Notes: generated by a model not told the origin, from the letters alone. 45,287 nt of DNA from Anaerolineales bacterium (GCA_016935755.1 JAFGQI010000172.1:1-45287), one strand, 5' to 3'. Shown: positions 1 to 10,000, numbered from the stretch's first letter. Program-made: numbers and translations.

Positions 1-91
1 CCTTCGACTTGTGTTGAATATCCGGTTTGGTGTTAAGGTGCAAACTTTCGAAAGGGCTGGTCCTGGAGCCTAATTCACATCAGACGTGATT

Positions 92-97
92 TATAAT
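92..97 (+). promoter_or_regulatory. possible -10 element upstream of glmM
   Basis: TATAAT lies 39 bases before the glmM start codon in the otherwise gene-free first 135 bases. I see no convincing -35 hexamer at the right spacing, so this is only a weak promoter candidate. The rest of positions 1-135 shows no gene that I can support; an AAGAAGGA ribosome-binding site sits just before the glmM start. Confidence 0.3.
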
Positions 98-135
98 ATC
101 TCAACCACATATATCAGGGTCGACAAGAAGGATTT

Positions 136-1614
136 ATGACAGAATATTTTGGCACAGATGGCGTGCGTGGCGTGGTGGGTGAATGGCCCCTGGTCCCAGA
201 ATTTTGTTTGTATCTGGGCCAGGTGGCTGGGGCTGTGTTAGGTGAAGTGAAGAAAAGTCCGACGGTGGTGATTGGGCGGGATACTCGCCAATCGGGACAA
301 ATGCTGCAGGAAGCGCTGACAGCTGGGTTTTTAGCCAGCGGCGCAAATGTGATTGATCTGGGGGTGGTCCCAACGCCGGGAGTAGCCTGGATTCTGCGCT
401 CCATTGGCGCCGAGGCTGGTGTGGTCATCTCGGCTTCACACAACCCTCCCGAGCAGAATGGGATCAAGTTCTTCGGAAATACCGGGCGCAAACTTCCGGA
501 AGATGAAGAACGGCGCATGGAGCAACTTCTGCAGCCGTTTATCAGCGGCGAGAGCAGCGAAGGTCAGAATCGTTTCGTGAGAGGCAGTTCGAAGCAAGGC
601 CGCTTACAGGATGGCAAACTGCTGGTAGAGCAGTATATCCAGGGTTTGATTGATGAACATCCAGGGTTGAACCTTGGCGGGATGACGATTGTGCTGGACT
701 GCGCCAATGGAGCCGCCTACCAGGTCGCGCCAGAGGTTTTTGGACGGCTGGGGGCGCGCACGGTGGTGATCCACGCCTCTCCCAATGGCTGGAATATCAA
801 TGCCAGCGCCGGGTCTGAGCATGTCCGTCGTCAGGTTCGAGATATCGGCATGCTGATTGAATATTATCAGGCTGATCTCGGGCTGGCTTTCGATGGGGAT
901 GCCGATCGGGTTATCCTGGTGGATGAAAAAGAAAATCTGGTGGATGGGGATCACATGCTGGGGATCCTTGCCCGCTATCTTGGCCAGCAGGGCAAGCTTC
1001 TGAGCCGCAGCGTGGTGACTACCTGGATGCGAAACAGCGGCCTCCATAAGTACCTGGAACAGCTTGACATTGGGATGTTTGAAACGCCAGTGGGAGATAG
1101 ATATGTGGTGGAAAAACTTCTCGAACTGAGCGAGGCGGCTCCGAATTCGGCGGCAATCGGTTTGGGCGGTGAGCAGTCGGGGCATATTGTGCTGGTGGAT
1201 GAAGCACATTCGACCGGGGATGGTGTGCGCACTGCTCTCTATGTGATCCGGGCCTTGCGGGAAACGGGGCAAGGTTCTCTTTCGTCTTTTATCGCCGAGG
1301 TGGGTAAAGTGCCCCAAATTATCGCTTCTGCAGATGTCGGTCACGGGCCGAGGATGAGTAAAGCCGATTTATCTGCTCTAGAGGCGAGGGTTTTGAATGA
1401 TCATCCTGGTTTGCTGCGCGTCAACTTGAGATACTCGGGGACAGAGCCTTTATTTCGGGTAATGTTGGAATCGGATGGTGGATTGGATGAAAATGCGTTA
1501 GCTTTGATTGCAATTGGCCTGTGCAGGCAGATGCAGCACCTGGCTGGCGCTGCGGATGGCGCAATCGATATTTTGAACAGCACCCGGGGCGGTGTGATAG
1601 AGGTTGGTAGATAG
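136..1614 (+). CDS. glmM: phosphoglucosamine mutase GlmM
   Basis: Converts glucosamine-6-phosphate to glucosamine-1-phosphate in the cytoplasm, the step before UDP-GlcNAc and thus peptidoglycan. All four landmarks of the alpha-D-phosphohexomutase family are visible: the N-terminal FGTDGVRG start typical of GlmM, the phosphoserine loop ISASHNP (Ser101), the metal loop DGDADR (Asp253/255/257), the sugar-binding GGEQSGH (344-350) and a C-terminal RYSGTEPLFR phosphate-binding loop. At 492 residues it is about 40 longer than the usual 445-450, with extra sequence around residues 130-165 and near 330-340. The ATG is preceded by AAGAAGGA at 4 bases. It leads into the HD protein with only a short gap. 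Assignment is by strong family motifs. Confidence 0.95.
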   Translation: MTEYFGTDGVRGVVGEWPLVPEFCLYLGQVAGAVLGEVKKSPTVVIGRDTRQSGQMLQEALTAGFLASGANVIDLGVVPTPGVAWILRSIGAEAGVVISASHNPPEQNGIKFFGNTGRKLPEDEERRMEQLLQPFISGESSEGQNRFVRGSSKQGRLQDGKLLVEQYIQGLIDEHPGLNLGGMTIVLDCANGAAYQVAPEVFGRLGARTVVIHASPNGWNINASAGSEHVRRQVRDIGMLIEYYQADLGLAFDGDADRVILVDEKENLVDGDHMLGILARYLGQQGKLLSRSVVTTWMRNSGLHKYLEQLDIGMFETPVGDRYVVEKLLELSEAAPNSAAIGLGGEQSGHIVLVDEAHSTGDGVRTALYVIRALRETGQGSLSSFIAEVGKVPQIIASADVGHGPRMSKADLSALEARVLNDHPGLLRVNLRYSGTEPLFRVMLESDGGLDENALALIAIGLCRQMQHLAGAADGAIDILNSTRGGVIEVGR

Positions 1615-1615
1615 G

Positions 1616-1690
1616 ATGTTTTCAGTTCATGATGCAAGAGAGATTGCCCGCTTGCGAGCCATGTGCTTGTCTGAACCAGGAGGCGTTTGA
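1616..1690 (+). CDS. possible 24-codon leader ORF
   Basis: An ATG two bases after the glmM stop opens a 24-codon frame whose TGA overlaps the next gene's ATG by one base (TGATG at 1688-1692). It has only a poor ribosome-binding site and no recognisable motif. It could couple translation between glmM and the HD gene, or be chance. The downstream gene has its own good AGGAGG at 1678-1683, which argues against a need for coupling. Confidence 0.2.
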   Translation: MFSVHDAREIARLRAMCLSEPGGV

Positions 1691-3045
1691 TGCGTGTCGG
1701 CGCGGTACATAGGCTGATCATGCTCCTCCACGATGCTTTTGGCCAACTGCAGGTCCAGGTTGAGGCTAAAAGGATTGAAGATATAGCCGTGTTGGTGCAT
1801 CGGGCGATGACGATGCAGGCTCGGAACTACCATAATCTCGACCATGTGTTCACTTTTATCAGCTCATCCGATCCGATCCAAACGCTGGCAGCGCTTTTCC
1901 ATGATATTGTTTATTACCAGGTTGACCTTGGTTTTTTGCCAGATATTCGAGAAATCATCGCGCCATACATCCAGGAATCTGGAGAAGAGATATCCATCGT
2001 AGACCCACCTCCGCAGGATGATCTTCAATTTCACATGACGCTTGAGGTGTTTCACCTGAAGCCAGGAGAAAAGCTGTCACCTCGGAATGGTTTGAATGAG
2101 TTCTTGAGTGCGGTGGTGATGAATAGAGAACTCAGCGGGCTAGTCTCAGATAAGGATCTGCTCAAGATGATCTTGTGTGTGGAGGCGACCATTCCCTTCC
2201 GGGGCAGCACGGATTTGGGAGAGAGTCATTTTGACCTGATGGAAAAGAAGCTGCGCCAGTTGTGTAAACAGTGCCAGATCATCCTGACAGAGTCCGAAGT
2301 GCAAGGGGCGATAGACCTGGCAGTGCTTTTCGCCAACAAAGATGTTGAGAATTTTGCCGAAGACGATGTGCGCGATTTCCTGAATATCACCTGGAAGCTG
2401 CTTCCAGAAATGAATGTGGCCTTGCGCTCACAAGGTGTGTATACAATCCGAGAATTTCGACAGGCGATTCAACGCACTGAAGGGTTCTATAGCTCGCTTA
2501 ACCCCGATCATGTGTTTCATCGTCATCGGGGTACGCCTTCTGCGGATGAGTTTCAGCGTATCACCAGGCTGGCGCATAAGAATATCGAGACAACCATCCA
2601 GTACCTGAGGATCAAGCTGCTGGCGCAGGCAATCCTGGAGGCGCTGGCCCTGGCGACGGGCGGAGATGCGCCGCTTTCTTTATTTATGGGAGAGATCCCT
2701 AAGCCAGGTGAGACGGTTTTACGGCTGGAGCAGTTTCTCCCTGTGGTTGATCCTGGCCCCTGGGTGGATCGCTCCTCTACCCTCTATGAACTCCTATATG
2801 CTGGCCGCAGTACAGATGCTGGCTTCGATCTGAATACCTCACCCTTATCGCTCTTCCTGTATCGAAGCCTGACTCCTGTGCAGATGGACCGGGCATTGAA
2901 GCTGGGGCGCGAATTGTTTGCTGGAAGGTTGGGAGCGGTGGAATTTCTGAGCCAGATTGACTGCCAGGTGGTTTCCGCAGTCGCCTGGGCCAGCTCTCAA
3001 ATGGTTCCAACTCGCAGGAACGGGTTGCTGCAGTATGTGATTTAA
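1690..3045 (+). CDS. HD-superfamily metal-dependent phosphohydrolase-like protein
   Basis: A 451-residue cytoplasmic protein. The N-terminal 110 residues carry a YHNLDHV motif (His48, His52) and ALFHDIVY (His71-Asp72), the pattern of the predicted HD-superfamily phosphohydrolases whose exact substrate is generally unknown. The rest is mostly helical and unrecognised; it may be a lineage-specific extension since stand-alone members of this HD group are only about 200 residues. The start is the ATG at 1690, because AGGAGG lies 6 bases upstream; a TTG directly before it is less likely. It follows glmM at 75 bases and is closed by a hairpin. The HD assignment is fairly safe, the substrate is not known. 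Confidence 0.7.
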   Translation: MRVGAVHRLIMLLHDAFGQLQVQVEAKRIEDIAVLVHRAMTMQARNYHNLDHVFTFISSSDPIQTLAALFHDIVYYQVDLGFLPDIREIIAPYIQESGEEISIVDPPPQDDLQFHMTLEVFHLKPGEKLSPRNGLNEFLSAVVMNRELSGLVSDKDLLKMILCVEATIPFRGSTDLGESHFDLMEKKLRQLCKQCQIILTESEVQGAIDLAVLFANKDVENFAEDDVRDFLNITWKLLPEMNVALRSQGVYTIREFRQAIQRTEGFYSSLNPDHVFHRHRGTPSADEFQRITRLAHKNIETTIQYLRIKLLAQAILEALALATGGDAPLSLFMGEIPKPGETVLRLEQFLPVVDPGPWVDRSSTLYELLYAGRSTDAGFDLNTSPLSLFLYRSLTPVQMDRALKLGRELFAGRLGAVEFLSQIDCQVVSAVAWASSQMVPTRRNGLLQYVI

Positions 3046-3051
3046 TAAATT

Positions 3052-3095
3052 CGGCTTCGGGGCTGCCATTTCAGGTGTTTTCAGCCTCGAAGCCG
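3052..3095. terminator. hairpin between convergent genes
   Basis: A 14-bp stem (3052-3065 with 3082-3095, one G-U pair) around a 16-base loop lies between the convergent HD gene and the mini-protein gene. On the minus strand it is followed by an A/T-rich stretch; on the plus strand there is no T run. Probably a shared terminator. Confidence 0.5.
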
Positions 3096-3119
3096 TTGGG
3101 GTGGATTTGTGGCTGTAGT

Positions 3120-3299
3120 TTAGAATATCAGCATGAGCGGAAGAATAATCGGCAGAGCCAGGAGCACCAGCAAGGCAACCACCAGGCCGAGGACACAGCC
3201 CACCGAGCCCAGCACCAGACCCAGCACTGCGCCGATCAAACCTACTACCAGGCCAATAATCCCCCCGATCAAACCGATAATCGCTTTCAGGCATCCCAT
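3120..3299 (-). CDS. 59-residue glycine-zipper membrane mini-protein
   Basis: A short gene read on the minus strand with ATG at 3299 and TAA at 3120-3122. AAAGGAG lies about 7 bases before the ATG, an excellent ribosome-binding site. The product is almost wholly hydrophobic, with glycines at residues 9, 12, 13, 16, 20, 23, 27, 31, 34 and 38, that is, repeated GxxxG spacing of a glycine zipper, followed by a leucine/isoleucine-rich second segment (residues 38-59). It would form one or two tightly packed membrane helices and might oligomerise. It has no catalytic motif. It is separated from the epimerase gene upstream on this strand by about 87 bases, so it may have its own transcript or be first in none. 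Function unknown; a membrane toxin, a pore or a small membrane scaffold are all possible. Confidence 0.6.
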   Translation of the reverse strand: MGCLKAIIGLIGGIIGLVVGLIGAVLGLVLGSVGCVLGLVVALLVLLALPIILPLMLIF

Positions 3300-3386
3300 T
3301 TTACACGCTCCTTTGCAATTTGCTCTTTTGGAAACTCATGAATATATACGTTCAAGAGTAAAGGAGGTTGCATGGGAATGAGAAAG

Positions 3387-4382
3387 CTAGGCTGCTTTTT
3401 TGACTACACCAAGCCCTGGACCATTTGGGAGGATCATGGTTGCGCCTTGATAAACGACACCCTGGTAGGGGTCATTCCGGATCAGTAGAGGGCCGTCCAG
3501 GTCTACATAGTCGCACAGCGGCCCCAGGTGCGCCGCGGCGGTCACACCGACAGATGTTTCCACCATGCAGCCCAGCATGATCTGCATATCCAGGGCGCGG
3601 GCGGTATGGATCGTGCGCATGGCTTCGCGAATCCCGCCGCTTTTCATCAGCTTGACGACAATGCCATCGACTGCGCCAGCCAGGGCAGCCACTTCGCGGG
3701 CATTCTTGGCGCTTTCATCTGCAAAGATGGGCGCGCCCAGCTTCTGGCTGCGCAGCCAGCGCAGTCCCTCGATATCTTCTGCTGGCAGAGGCTGTTCTAC
3801 GAATTCAAGATCATACTGCGCCAGGCGGGGGATCAAACGGGCTGCCTGTGCGCGCGTCCAGCCGGCATTGGCATCCACTCTGAGTTTGGCAGAGGTTGCC
3901 GAGCGAACTGCGCGCACGATGGCTTCATCGTCCGGGCTGCCGAGTTTAATCTTGATGATGGGCAGACCAGATTGACGCGCCCGTTCGGCCATGATTTCGG
4001 GTTCATCCATGGCAATGGTAAAGGATGTTTGGGGTATTTTTCCCGGGTTCAGCCCAAAGAGGCGGTAGAGCGGCTGTCCGAGGGCCTTACCCCATGAATC
4101 ATGCAGGGCGATATCTACTGCCGCGCGGGCTGCTTTTGAACCAGGCGGCAGGCTGTTGATGATATCTTCCAGTTGGAATGGGTCCCAGGTTTGCTCAGCC
4201 AGGCTGGATAAGTATTGCATGATTCCAGACTGAGTTTCGCCATAATAGGCAACCGCGGCTGCCTCGCCCAGACCTTCGCCAATGTGGGCAATCACGTTAT
4301 GGCGCTGGTCGCTGGCGCCATGTGCGATGCGGAAGGTGGTTCTGAGGTCCAGGGTGATCGGTTCGCAGGTCAGTTTCAGCAT
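3387..4382 (-). CDS. ykfB: dipeptide (L-Ala-D/L-Glu type) epimerase, enolase superfamily
   Basis: Expected to convert L-Ala-D-Glu from murein peptides to L-Ala-L-Glu so that ordinary peptidases can finish it. The mandelate-racemase-subgroup landmarks are all present: KIKLG (acid/base Lys144, Lys146), metal ligands Asp170 (VDANAGW), Glu196 (EQPL) and Asp222 (ADES), then KLMKSGG (Lys247). Near the C terminus DLD (Asp294, Asp296) matches the residues that bind the dipeptide amino group in known Ala-Glu epimerases, which makes this stronger than a generic call. ATG at 4382 is chosen because GGAGG lies 6 bases before it; it starts 2 bases after the stop of the hydrolase-NlpC/P60 gene, so the two are coupled. 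The exact dipeptide preference is inferred. Confidence 0.85.
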   Translation of the reverse strand: MLKLTCEPITLDLRTTFRIAHGASDQRHNVIAHIGEGLGEAAAVAYYGETQSGIMQYLSSLAEQTWDPFQLEDIINSLPPGSKAARAAVDIALHDSWGKALGQPLYRLFGLNPGKIPQTSFTIAMDEPEIMAERARQSGLPIIKIKLGSPDDEAIVRAVRSATSAKLRVDANAGWTRAQAARLIPRLAQYDLEFVEQPLPAEDIEGLRWLRSQKLGAPIFADESAKNAREVAALAGAVDGIVVKLMKSGGIREAMRTIHTARALDMQIMLGCMVETSVGVTAAAHLGPLCDYVDLDGPLLIRNDPYQGVVYQGATMILPNGPGLGVVKKAA

Positions 4383-4384
4383 AA

Positions 4385-6247
4385 TCAACCTCCATACCGG
4401 CGGACGCCGATCAAATTATCTCGCAGCCAGGGGCGATAGATCGGGCTGGAAGGGTTCAGGCTGTTGTACGAAGTTCCCCAGGCTGAACCATTGGCATGGA
4501 TGATCTCATCCCCGCCCAGTGAGATGGCTACATGGGTGATGCACGCATGTCGGGCGCTGAGCTGGTCTGGGCGCCGCTCACCGAAGAACAGCAGGTCACC
4601 CGGTTCATAAACCCCCTCGACAGGCACACCGGCGCGGTACTGCTGATCCGCGTCTCGGGGCAGGCTTACGCCCATGAAGCCCCAAAACGCCTGCGCCAGC
4701 CCGGAGCAATCATAACCGAAGGGGGTCCGGCCTCCCCACAAGTAAGGCACGCCGACAAAACGCCGGATCAAGTCCAGGGTGAAGGCGATGCCAGCTTGAT
4801 CAGGTTCTGGACGCTGTTCCAGGAGCAGCAGACCGGAGCCCAGCACCCACCAGGCGCGTCCATCGGGCAGGCGCACCTGGGCCCACCTGTCCTGCCAGGT
4901 TTCAATGGACAGATGTATTCCGAAAGGCAGTTTCCCACACTGGTCGCCTAAGGCTGGCGCAGGGCAGGGTTTACTCCAGGCAGGCAGCAGATCGGTGATG
5001 ACCTGGGCCTGGCAGGCGGCCTGATATGCTGCTGCCTGCTCGTGAGAACAGGGCAGCAGGGCGGCTGTTTGCACCCAACCCATATAGCCATCCTGTTCAC
5101 TGCGCACCCAGCACCAATCCGGGCCTTCCTGTAGAATACGAACAGCTTCACCCAGCAGAACCTGGCTGACACGCTCCGCCAGGCTGCGCGGTTCACGGCG
5201 TATATCACTGACGCCCCGGTTGACCAGCGCCCAGGGGGTATCCTGGCTGAGCAAAACAGCAACACCTTCTGCCGAGACATTCTGTGGAGCAGCGGCAGTC
5301 GTGACACATTCCAGCGCAGCCAGACGCTGAGACTCGTTCAGCACCCTGCCAGTCAGGTTGTATCGCCCAGGTTGAGCACCAGTGGAAGGAATATACTGCG
5401 ACTTTACACCAAAAATGCCTTCCCGTTCATCAGCATAATGATCTCGACCCAGGCGGTGCAAGGCTTCATTGGCGGAGTCGCCGCGCCGTTCCAGGAAGTT
5501 CTCGACGCGCTCGATCCATTGGAACAGGATTTCATCGTGGACATTGTGCCCAATCCCGGTCGGCAGCCACAGTTCCGCATAGGGGATATGCTCGGCAATG
5601 AATTGAGCATGCTGGGCGGGTGCGTTGACGCGGTCCTTTTCGCCCTGGATCACCAGGGTGGGCAGTTCAACTCGCCCCAGTTCCGCTGGGGAGTAATTGG
5701 GCTCGGTGATGATCGCCTGCAGGGTCAACTGGAGCAGCTCGCGCCAGTAATCCGGCCCGTGAGTGGAGCCATGCAGGGCAATCATGCTCTCCATCCATTC
5801 GGGAGCTTCTCGCTGCACACGTTCTGGGTCAAAAATGGGGGGTTCTTTTTCGATCAGATCCTGGCTGACATAAGCGTTGGCTGCCTGCAGGACCGCGCTC
5901 TGCACGATCTCAGGATGTTCCATCAGGGTGACGAGAGCTACATTCCCCCCATTGCTGTGCCCGATGATGTGGGCTTTTTCGTAGCCCAGCAGGCGCACCA
6001 GGGCTGCCATGTCGGCGGCCATTTCGGTAAAGCTGTAAGAGTGGTGGGGATTGGCGCTCTGCCCGTGTCCCCGGCAATCTGGGACGATCACACGCCAGCG
6101 GCGCGCCAGGATCGGCGCTGCCAATTCCCAGTCCACCTGCCCGGTGATCGTTGAGCCGTGGATTAATAAGACAGGCGCCTGCCTGGGAGTATCTTTGCCG
6201 TAGACCTGATAATACAGGTTGGCTCCATTTACATCAATGAAAGACAT
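4385..6247 (-). CDS. alpha/beta hydrolase - SH3b - NlpC/P60 fusion (YkfC-like)
   Basis: A 620-residue single reading frame with two enzymes. Residues 1-255 are an alpha/beta hydrolase: oxyanion region LLIHGS, nucleophile elbow GHSNGG (Ser98), acid GEKD (Asp205) and a C-terminal GIGHNVH histidine (234 or 237), resembling prolyl iminopeptidase/epoxide-hydrolase types. Residues about 320-475 look like two SH3b domains (W-rich, GYMGWVQTAALL). Residues 485-620 are NlpC/P60 with DCSGL (Cys514), THVAISLG (His572) and IIHANG (His584). Two SH3b domains before NlpC/P60 is the architecture of YkfC, the gamma-D-Glu-diamino-acid endopeptidase of murein peptide recycling. No signal peptide, so cytoplasmic. 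It sits between dppA (3-base gap) and the epimerase (2-base gap). The hydrolase half is the odd part; its substrate is not known, an aminopeptidase role is inferred. Confidence 0.85.
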   Translation of the reverse strand: MSFIDVNGANLYYQVYGKDTPRQAPVLLIHGSTITGQVDWELAAPILARRWRVIVPDCRGHGQSANPHHSYSFTEMAADMAALVRLLGYEKAHIIGHSNGGNVALVTLMEHPEIVQSAVLQAANAYVSQDLIEKEPPIFDPERVQREAPEWMESMIALHGSTHGPDYWRELLQLTLQAIITEPNYSPAELGRVELPTLVIQGEKDRVNAPAQHAQFIAEHIPYAELWLPTGIGHNVHDEILFQWIERVENFLERRGDSANEALHRLGRDHYADEREGIFGVKSQYIPSTGAQPGRYNLTGRVLNESQRLAALECVTTAAAPQNVSAEGVAVLLSQDTPWALVNRGVSDIRREPRSLAERVSQVLLGEAVRILQEGPDWCWVRSEQDGYMGWVQTAALLPCSHEQAAAYQAACQAQVITDLLPAWSKPCPAPALGDQCGKLPFGIHLSIETWQDRWAQVRLPDGRAWWVLGSGLLLLEQRPEPDQAGIAFTLDLIRRFVGVPYLWGGRTPFGYDCSGLAQAFWGFMGVSLPRDADQQYRAGVPVEGVYEPGDLLFFGERRPDQLSARHACITHVAISLGGDEIIHANGSAWGTSYNSLNPSSPIYRPWLRDNLIGVRRYGG

Positions 6248-6250
6248 TGT

Positions 6251-7072
6251 TTATCCCCTCGCTAAAGCTAGCGCCGTGCGAAAGGCCCGGTAAATTGTGA
6301 CCATCTCCTCGGCGGTGTAAACCAGGTGGCGCCCGTTTCTGCTCGCTCCCGGCAGCAGGGCAGCCCTGTCAGCCATCTCGGATTGAACGAAGTCAATTAT
6401 CATCGTGATCGGCGGCGAGATGTGCAGAGGTTTTGGCGCCTGGCCTTTGTTCAGACGGGTTACTGCCTTTCTGGCCGCGATCTGGATTTTTTCCTGGGCA
6501 ACGGCAGGCGGCAGGCACTCTGCGGCCATGCGTCCACTGGCAACCTTCACCACCGCGGTCTCCACCTCGCCAAGTAAAGCCGCGGCTTCTGTACAGGCAG
6601 CCCTGTCGCCCGAGATCATGATCACCGGTGCACCAAAATGCCCGCTGATACCGGCGTTCAGGCCGATCTCTCCGAACAGATCGCCATTGAGGTACAGGTT
6701 GTACACCCGTTCATCGGACCAGGTATGCTCCAGGATGGCATTCTGCGTCCCGATGCGGGCATGGTAGCCCACGAAGATGACGCCATCCACCCCGCTGTCA
6801 ATCCCCTGCACCATGCTGAGGGGCGAAATCGAGCTGCTGTTCAAATGGGCGCGCGGATCCAGTTCCTCAATGAGAATATTCCGGCCATAGGCGTGCCCAT
6901 CGGTTACCAGCACCTCCTTTGCACCCGCTTCAAACGCCCCGCGGATGGCGGCGTTCACATCGCCAGTCATCAGGCGGCGAAAACGGGGGTATTCTGCGTG
7001 ACCAGGGTCGACCTGATCCCAATGCACCACCCCGGTGATGCCTTCCATATCTGCAGAAATTAATATTTTCAT
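6251..7072 (-). CDS. dppA: D-aminopeptidase DppA (M55 family)
   Basis: A 273-residue zinc peptidase that releases N-terminal D-amino acids such as D-Ala from D-Ala-D-Ala or D-Ala-Gly peptides. The family signature is clear: start MKILISADMEGITGV with the Asp-x-Glu metal ligands (Asp8, Glu10), VTDGHAYGRN, GYHAR (His104) and LNAGISGHFGAPVIMISGD. Length matches Bacillus DppA (274). GGAG lies about 9 bases upstream of the ATG. It follows the tricorn gene by 21 bases and precedes the fusion gene by 3, so it is within the same transcript. In Bacillus subtilis dppA is adjacent to ykfABCD, and here it is again adjacent to ykfC- and ykfB-like genes, although no transporter genes are present. Confidence 0.9.
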   Translation of the reverse strand: MKILISADMEGITGVVHWDQVDPGHAEYPRFRRLMTGDVNAAIRGAFEAGAKEVLVTDGHAYGRNILIEELDPRAHLNSSSISPLSMVQGIDSGVDGVIFVGYHARIGTQNAILEHTWSDERVYNLYLNGDLFGEIGLNAGISGHFGAPVIMISGDRAACTEAAALLGEVETAVVKVASGRMAAECLPPAVAQEKIQIAARKAVTRLNKGQAPKPLHISPPITMIIDFVQSEMADRAALLPGASRNGRHLVYTAEEMVTIYRAFRTALALARG

Positions 7073-7093
7073 ATGTTTCTACTCCGTATCAGG

Positions 7094-10000
7094 CTATTGA
7101 CTGGGCAGGCGCGGCGCTGCCCGGCTTGGTCTGGATGAAAAATCGGGCAGTTGAGGGGGATTGGCTGCTAACAACCTGAGGGCCTCGGCAATCGATCGCT
7201 CCAGCTGCGGATCCGCGCCTGCGGCGTAATCCTGCGGGCGGATATCAACCTCAATGTCTGGATCTGTGCCGTAATTTTCAAGGTTCCATCCGACATCCGA
7301 GAACCAGGTTGAAAATTCTGGCTGGGTGGTGATGCTGCCATCCACAAGTTCATGATGAACGGTAATACCGATCACGCCACCCCAGGTGCGCTTGCCCACC
7401 AGTGGGCCTAGCTTCATCAGCTTGAATCCATGGCTGAAAATATCCCCGTCAGAGCCAGCGTTTTCATTGGTCAAGGCTACCATGGGTCCGGCAATGGCAT
7501 AATCCGGATACGGCTCGGGATTTTGTCCCCAGCGGGAGATGCTGTATCCGATGCGCCGCCGGGATAATTTTTCCAGGATCAGCGCCGATACGAATCCTCC
7601 CCGGTTAAAGCGTACATCCACGATCAAACCGTCGCGGGCGGCTTCCGCCAGGAAGCCGCGGTGGAATTCCGCATAACCCACCGGACCCATATCCGGGATA
7701 TGCACGTATCCCAATCGATCGCTGCTGGCTTCATGGACACGCCGGCGGTTGGTTTCAACCCAATTCCGGTAGCGAAGCTGTGTTTCACTCTTTAGCGTTC
7801 GTACTGATAACGATCGGTTTTGAGCCCCGCTGTTCTCGGAGCCTGTTTCAGGTGTTGCAGGGGAGATAGTTAGATTGACTTCCTGATCTGCCAGATTCAC
7901 CAACGCCATGGCTGGTGAGAATTTCGAGCTGAGTTTTTTCCCATTGATTGCCAACAAGCAATCCCCGACATTGAGATTCACGCCGGGATTATTGAACGGC
8001 GAATCGTTTTCCTCATCCCAGGGGTCACCCTGGTAAATGTGTGTGATGCGCCAGCCATTGGAAGCCGATTCGTATTCAAATTCCGCCCCCAGGAAACCCT
8101 GCAAGTAGCGCGGCTCCGGCCGGTAATCGCCGCCGAATTCATAGGCGTGTGAGGTGCCCAACTCGCCTTGCATTTCCCACATCAGATCGGAAAATTCGGA
8201 GCGGCTGCCAACGCGACCCACCAATGGCAAATAGCGATCATAGATCGCCAGCCAGTCTACCTGGGACATATCTTCTGTCCAGAATTGGTCCCGCTGCAGG
8301 CGCCAGGCCTCGCGGTACATTTGCTTCCATTCGGCTCCAGGCGCTACTGCCAGGCGCAGCCGGCTCAGATCCAGCCAGCCGCTTTTCCGATTATGCCCGT
8401 GCTCGTCATTGGCTGGTTTTTCGCTGGCCTTTACCACCCGTAAATCGTTTCCGGCGCGGTAGATCAAGAATTTGCCATCCGCAGTTATCTTGAAAGAGGT
8501 GATGCCAGAGGTAAAAACCTCTTCCTTCTGATCCTCAAAGTTATAAACCAGCAGTGTCCCGTTTGTTTCTGGTTCGTTTGCTAAGGCGGATTGGTTCAGG
8601 CTGCCCGCCAAGGGATAACGGGAATAGAATACTTTGCCATCCGCGGCCCCCAACACCCGCCCATAGAGACCTTCATTGACCGGGAAGGCGACCAGGCGTT
8701 GTTGAATACCGGTTAAATCAATCCGAATTGGTTTTGGTTTATTCTGTTCGGAAGGTGCGGCGTGTTTTTGCTCCGCTTCTGTCTCTTCTGCATCCCCTGT
8801 TTGGGGTTTTTCTTCGCCATCGGGCTGAGGCTCGTGCCGGGTGTCGGGTTCTTCTAGCACAGGTAGGGTTGGGATAAAAGGAGAGGGCGCATCTTCTTGC
8901 AAGGTGATCAGATATGGCTTCATGCCGCGCGGGAAGCTGAGTTCAAGATGGAGCTGATCGAACACCGGATCGAAGGTGCGGTGAGATAGAAAATAGATAT
9001 ATTTACCCTGTGGATCAAAGGAGGGGGCAATATCTCGCAGCACGGGTTGGGTCAGCTGAGTGATTTCTCCACTGCTGGCATTCCACAGCTTGAGCACCAT
9101 CATATGCAGATTGATCGAGACGCTGTAGACAACCCATTCGCCGTCTGGGGACCAGCAGAAATCCCGGATATGGGAGTCTGAACCACGGTCGATTTTTCGC
9201 AATTCACTGGTTTTTAGATCCAGACAAAGCAGCTCATAGCGATGGTTGCCGAAGATGATCTGATCTTTGCACGGGTTTACAGCTATAGCAATCGGTCGGC
9301 CAATATCGGTAACGGGGATCACCTCTGGGGGACCGCCATTGCCAGAAAGAACGACGAATTTTTCTTCTCCACCCGCGTCGCAGACAGCTACCAGACGTTT
9401 GCCGTCTGACAGCCAGGCTGGCAGGCGGTAACGAGCGCTAACCGCCGGCTCAGGGTGATCTGGCAGGCTGTCCGGGTCATTTTGTTGAATGACTGCGCCT
9501 TCCCAGTTGGCGAAGTTCACCATTTTCCCGCGTGCAGTAATCACAGTTGAGTGGCCGCGAGGGTGGAGCTCCCAGCCATCCAGGTATGCAGCCGGGTTGA
9601 TATATTTGCGGCGCCGCTGCACCTGGGGAGAGTGATATTCAATCGGTATGAGCGCGGTCTGGTTGGAGGCGGGGTCGAACAGGTACAGTTCTGCGCCAGC
9701 GTGGTAAACGATCCGCCTGCCATCTGTGGTGGCGCTGCGGACATAAAAATTTTCATGCCGGGTGTGTCGCAGCAGATCATCGCCCGAAGGCAGGCAGGAA
9801 TACAGGTTACCTATCCCTTCATGATCGGAGATGAAGTAAATCCGGCCGGCAGGGCCTGGCGAATGGAGCCACATTGGAGAAGTCAGGTTGCCCAGATTGG
9901 GCAGCAGGGGCTGGAACTCGCCGCGGCCGGTTTCATCTATCCACAGCTGGCCGATGGTACCGCCGCGGTAACGCTTCCAACGGGCAGGGTCTTCAGTATG

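Noticed and set aside
604..1344. 246-residue minus-strand frame inside glmM
   Set aside because: Shadow of the glmM coding sequence; no family features.
3075..3381. Two overlapping plus-strand reading frames (82-88 residues)
   Set aside because: They are the antisense of the glycine-zipper gene, rich in Thr/Pro/Gln, with no ribosome-binding site; the minus-strand gene has an excellent one.
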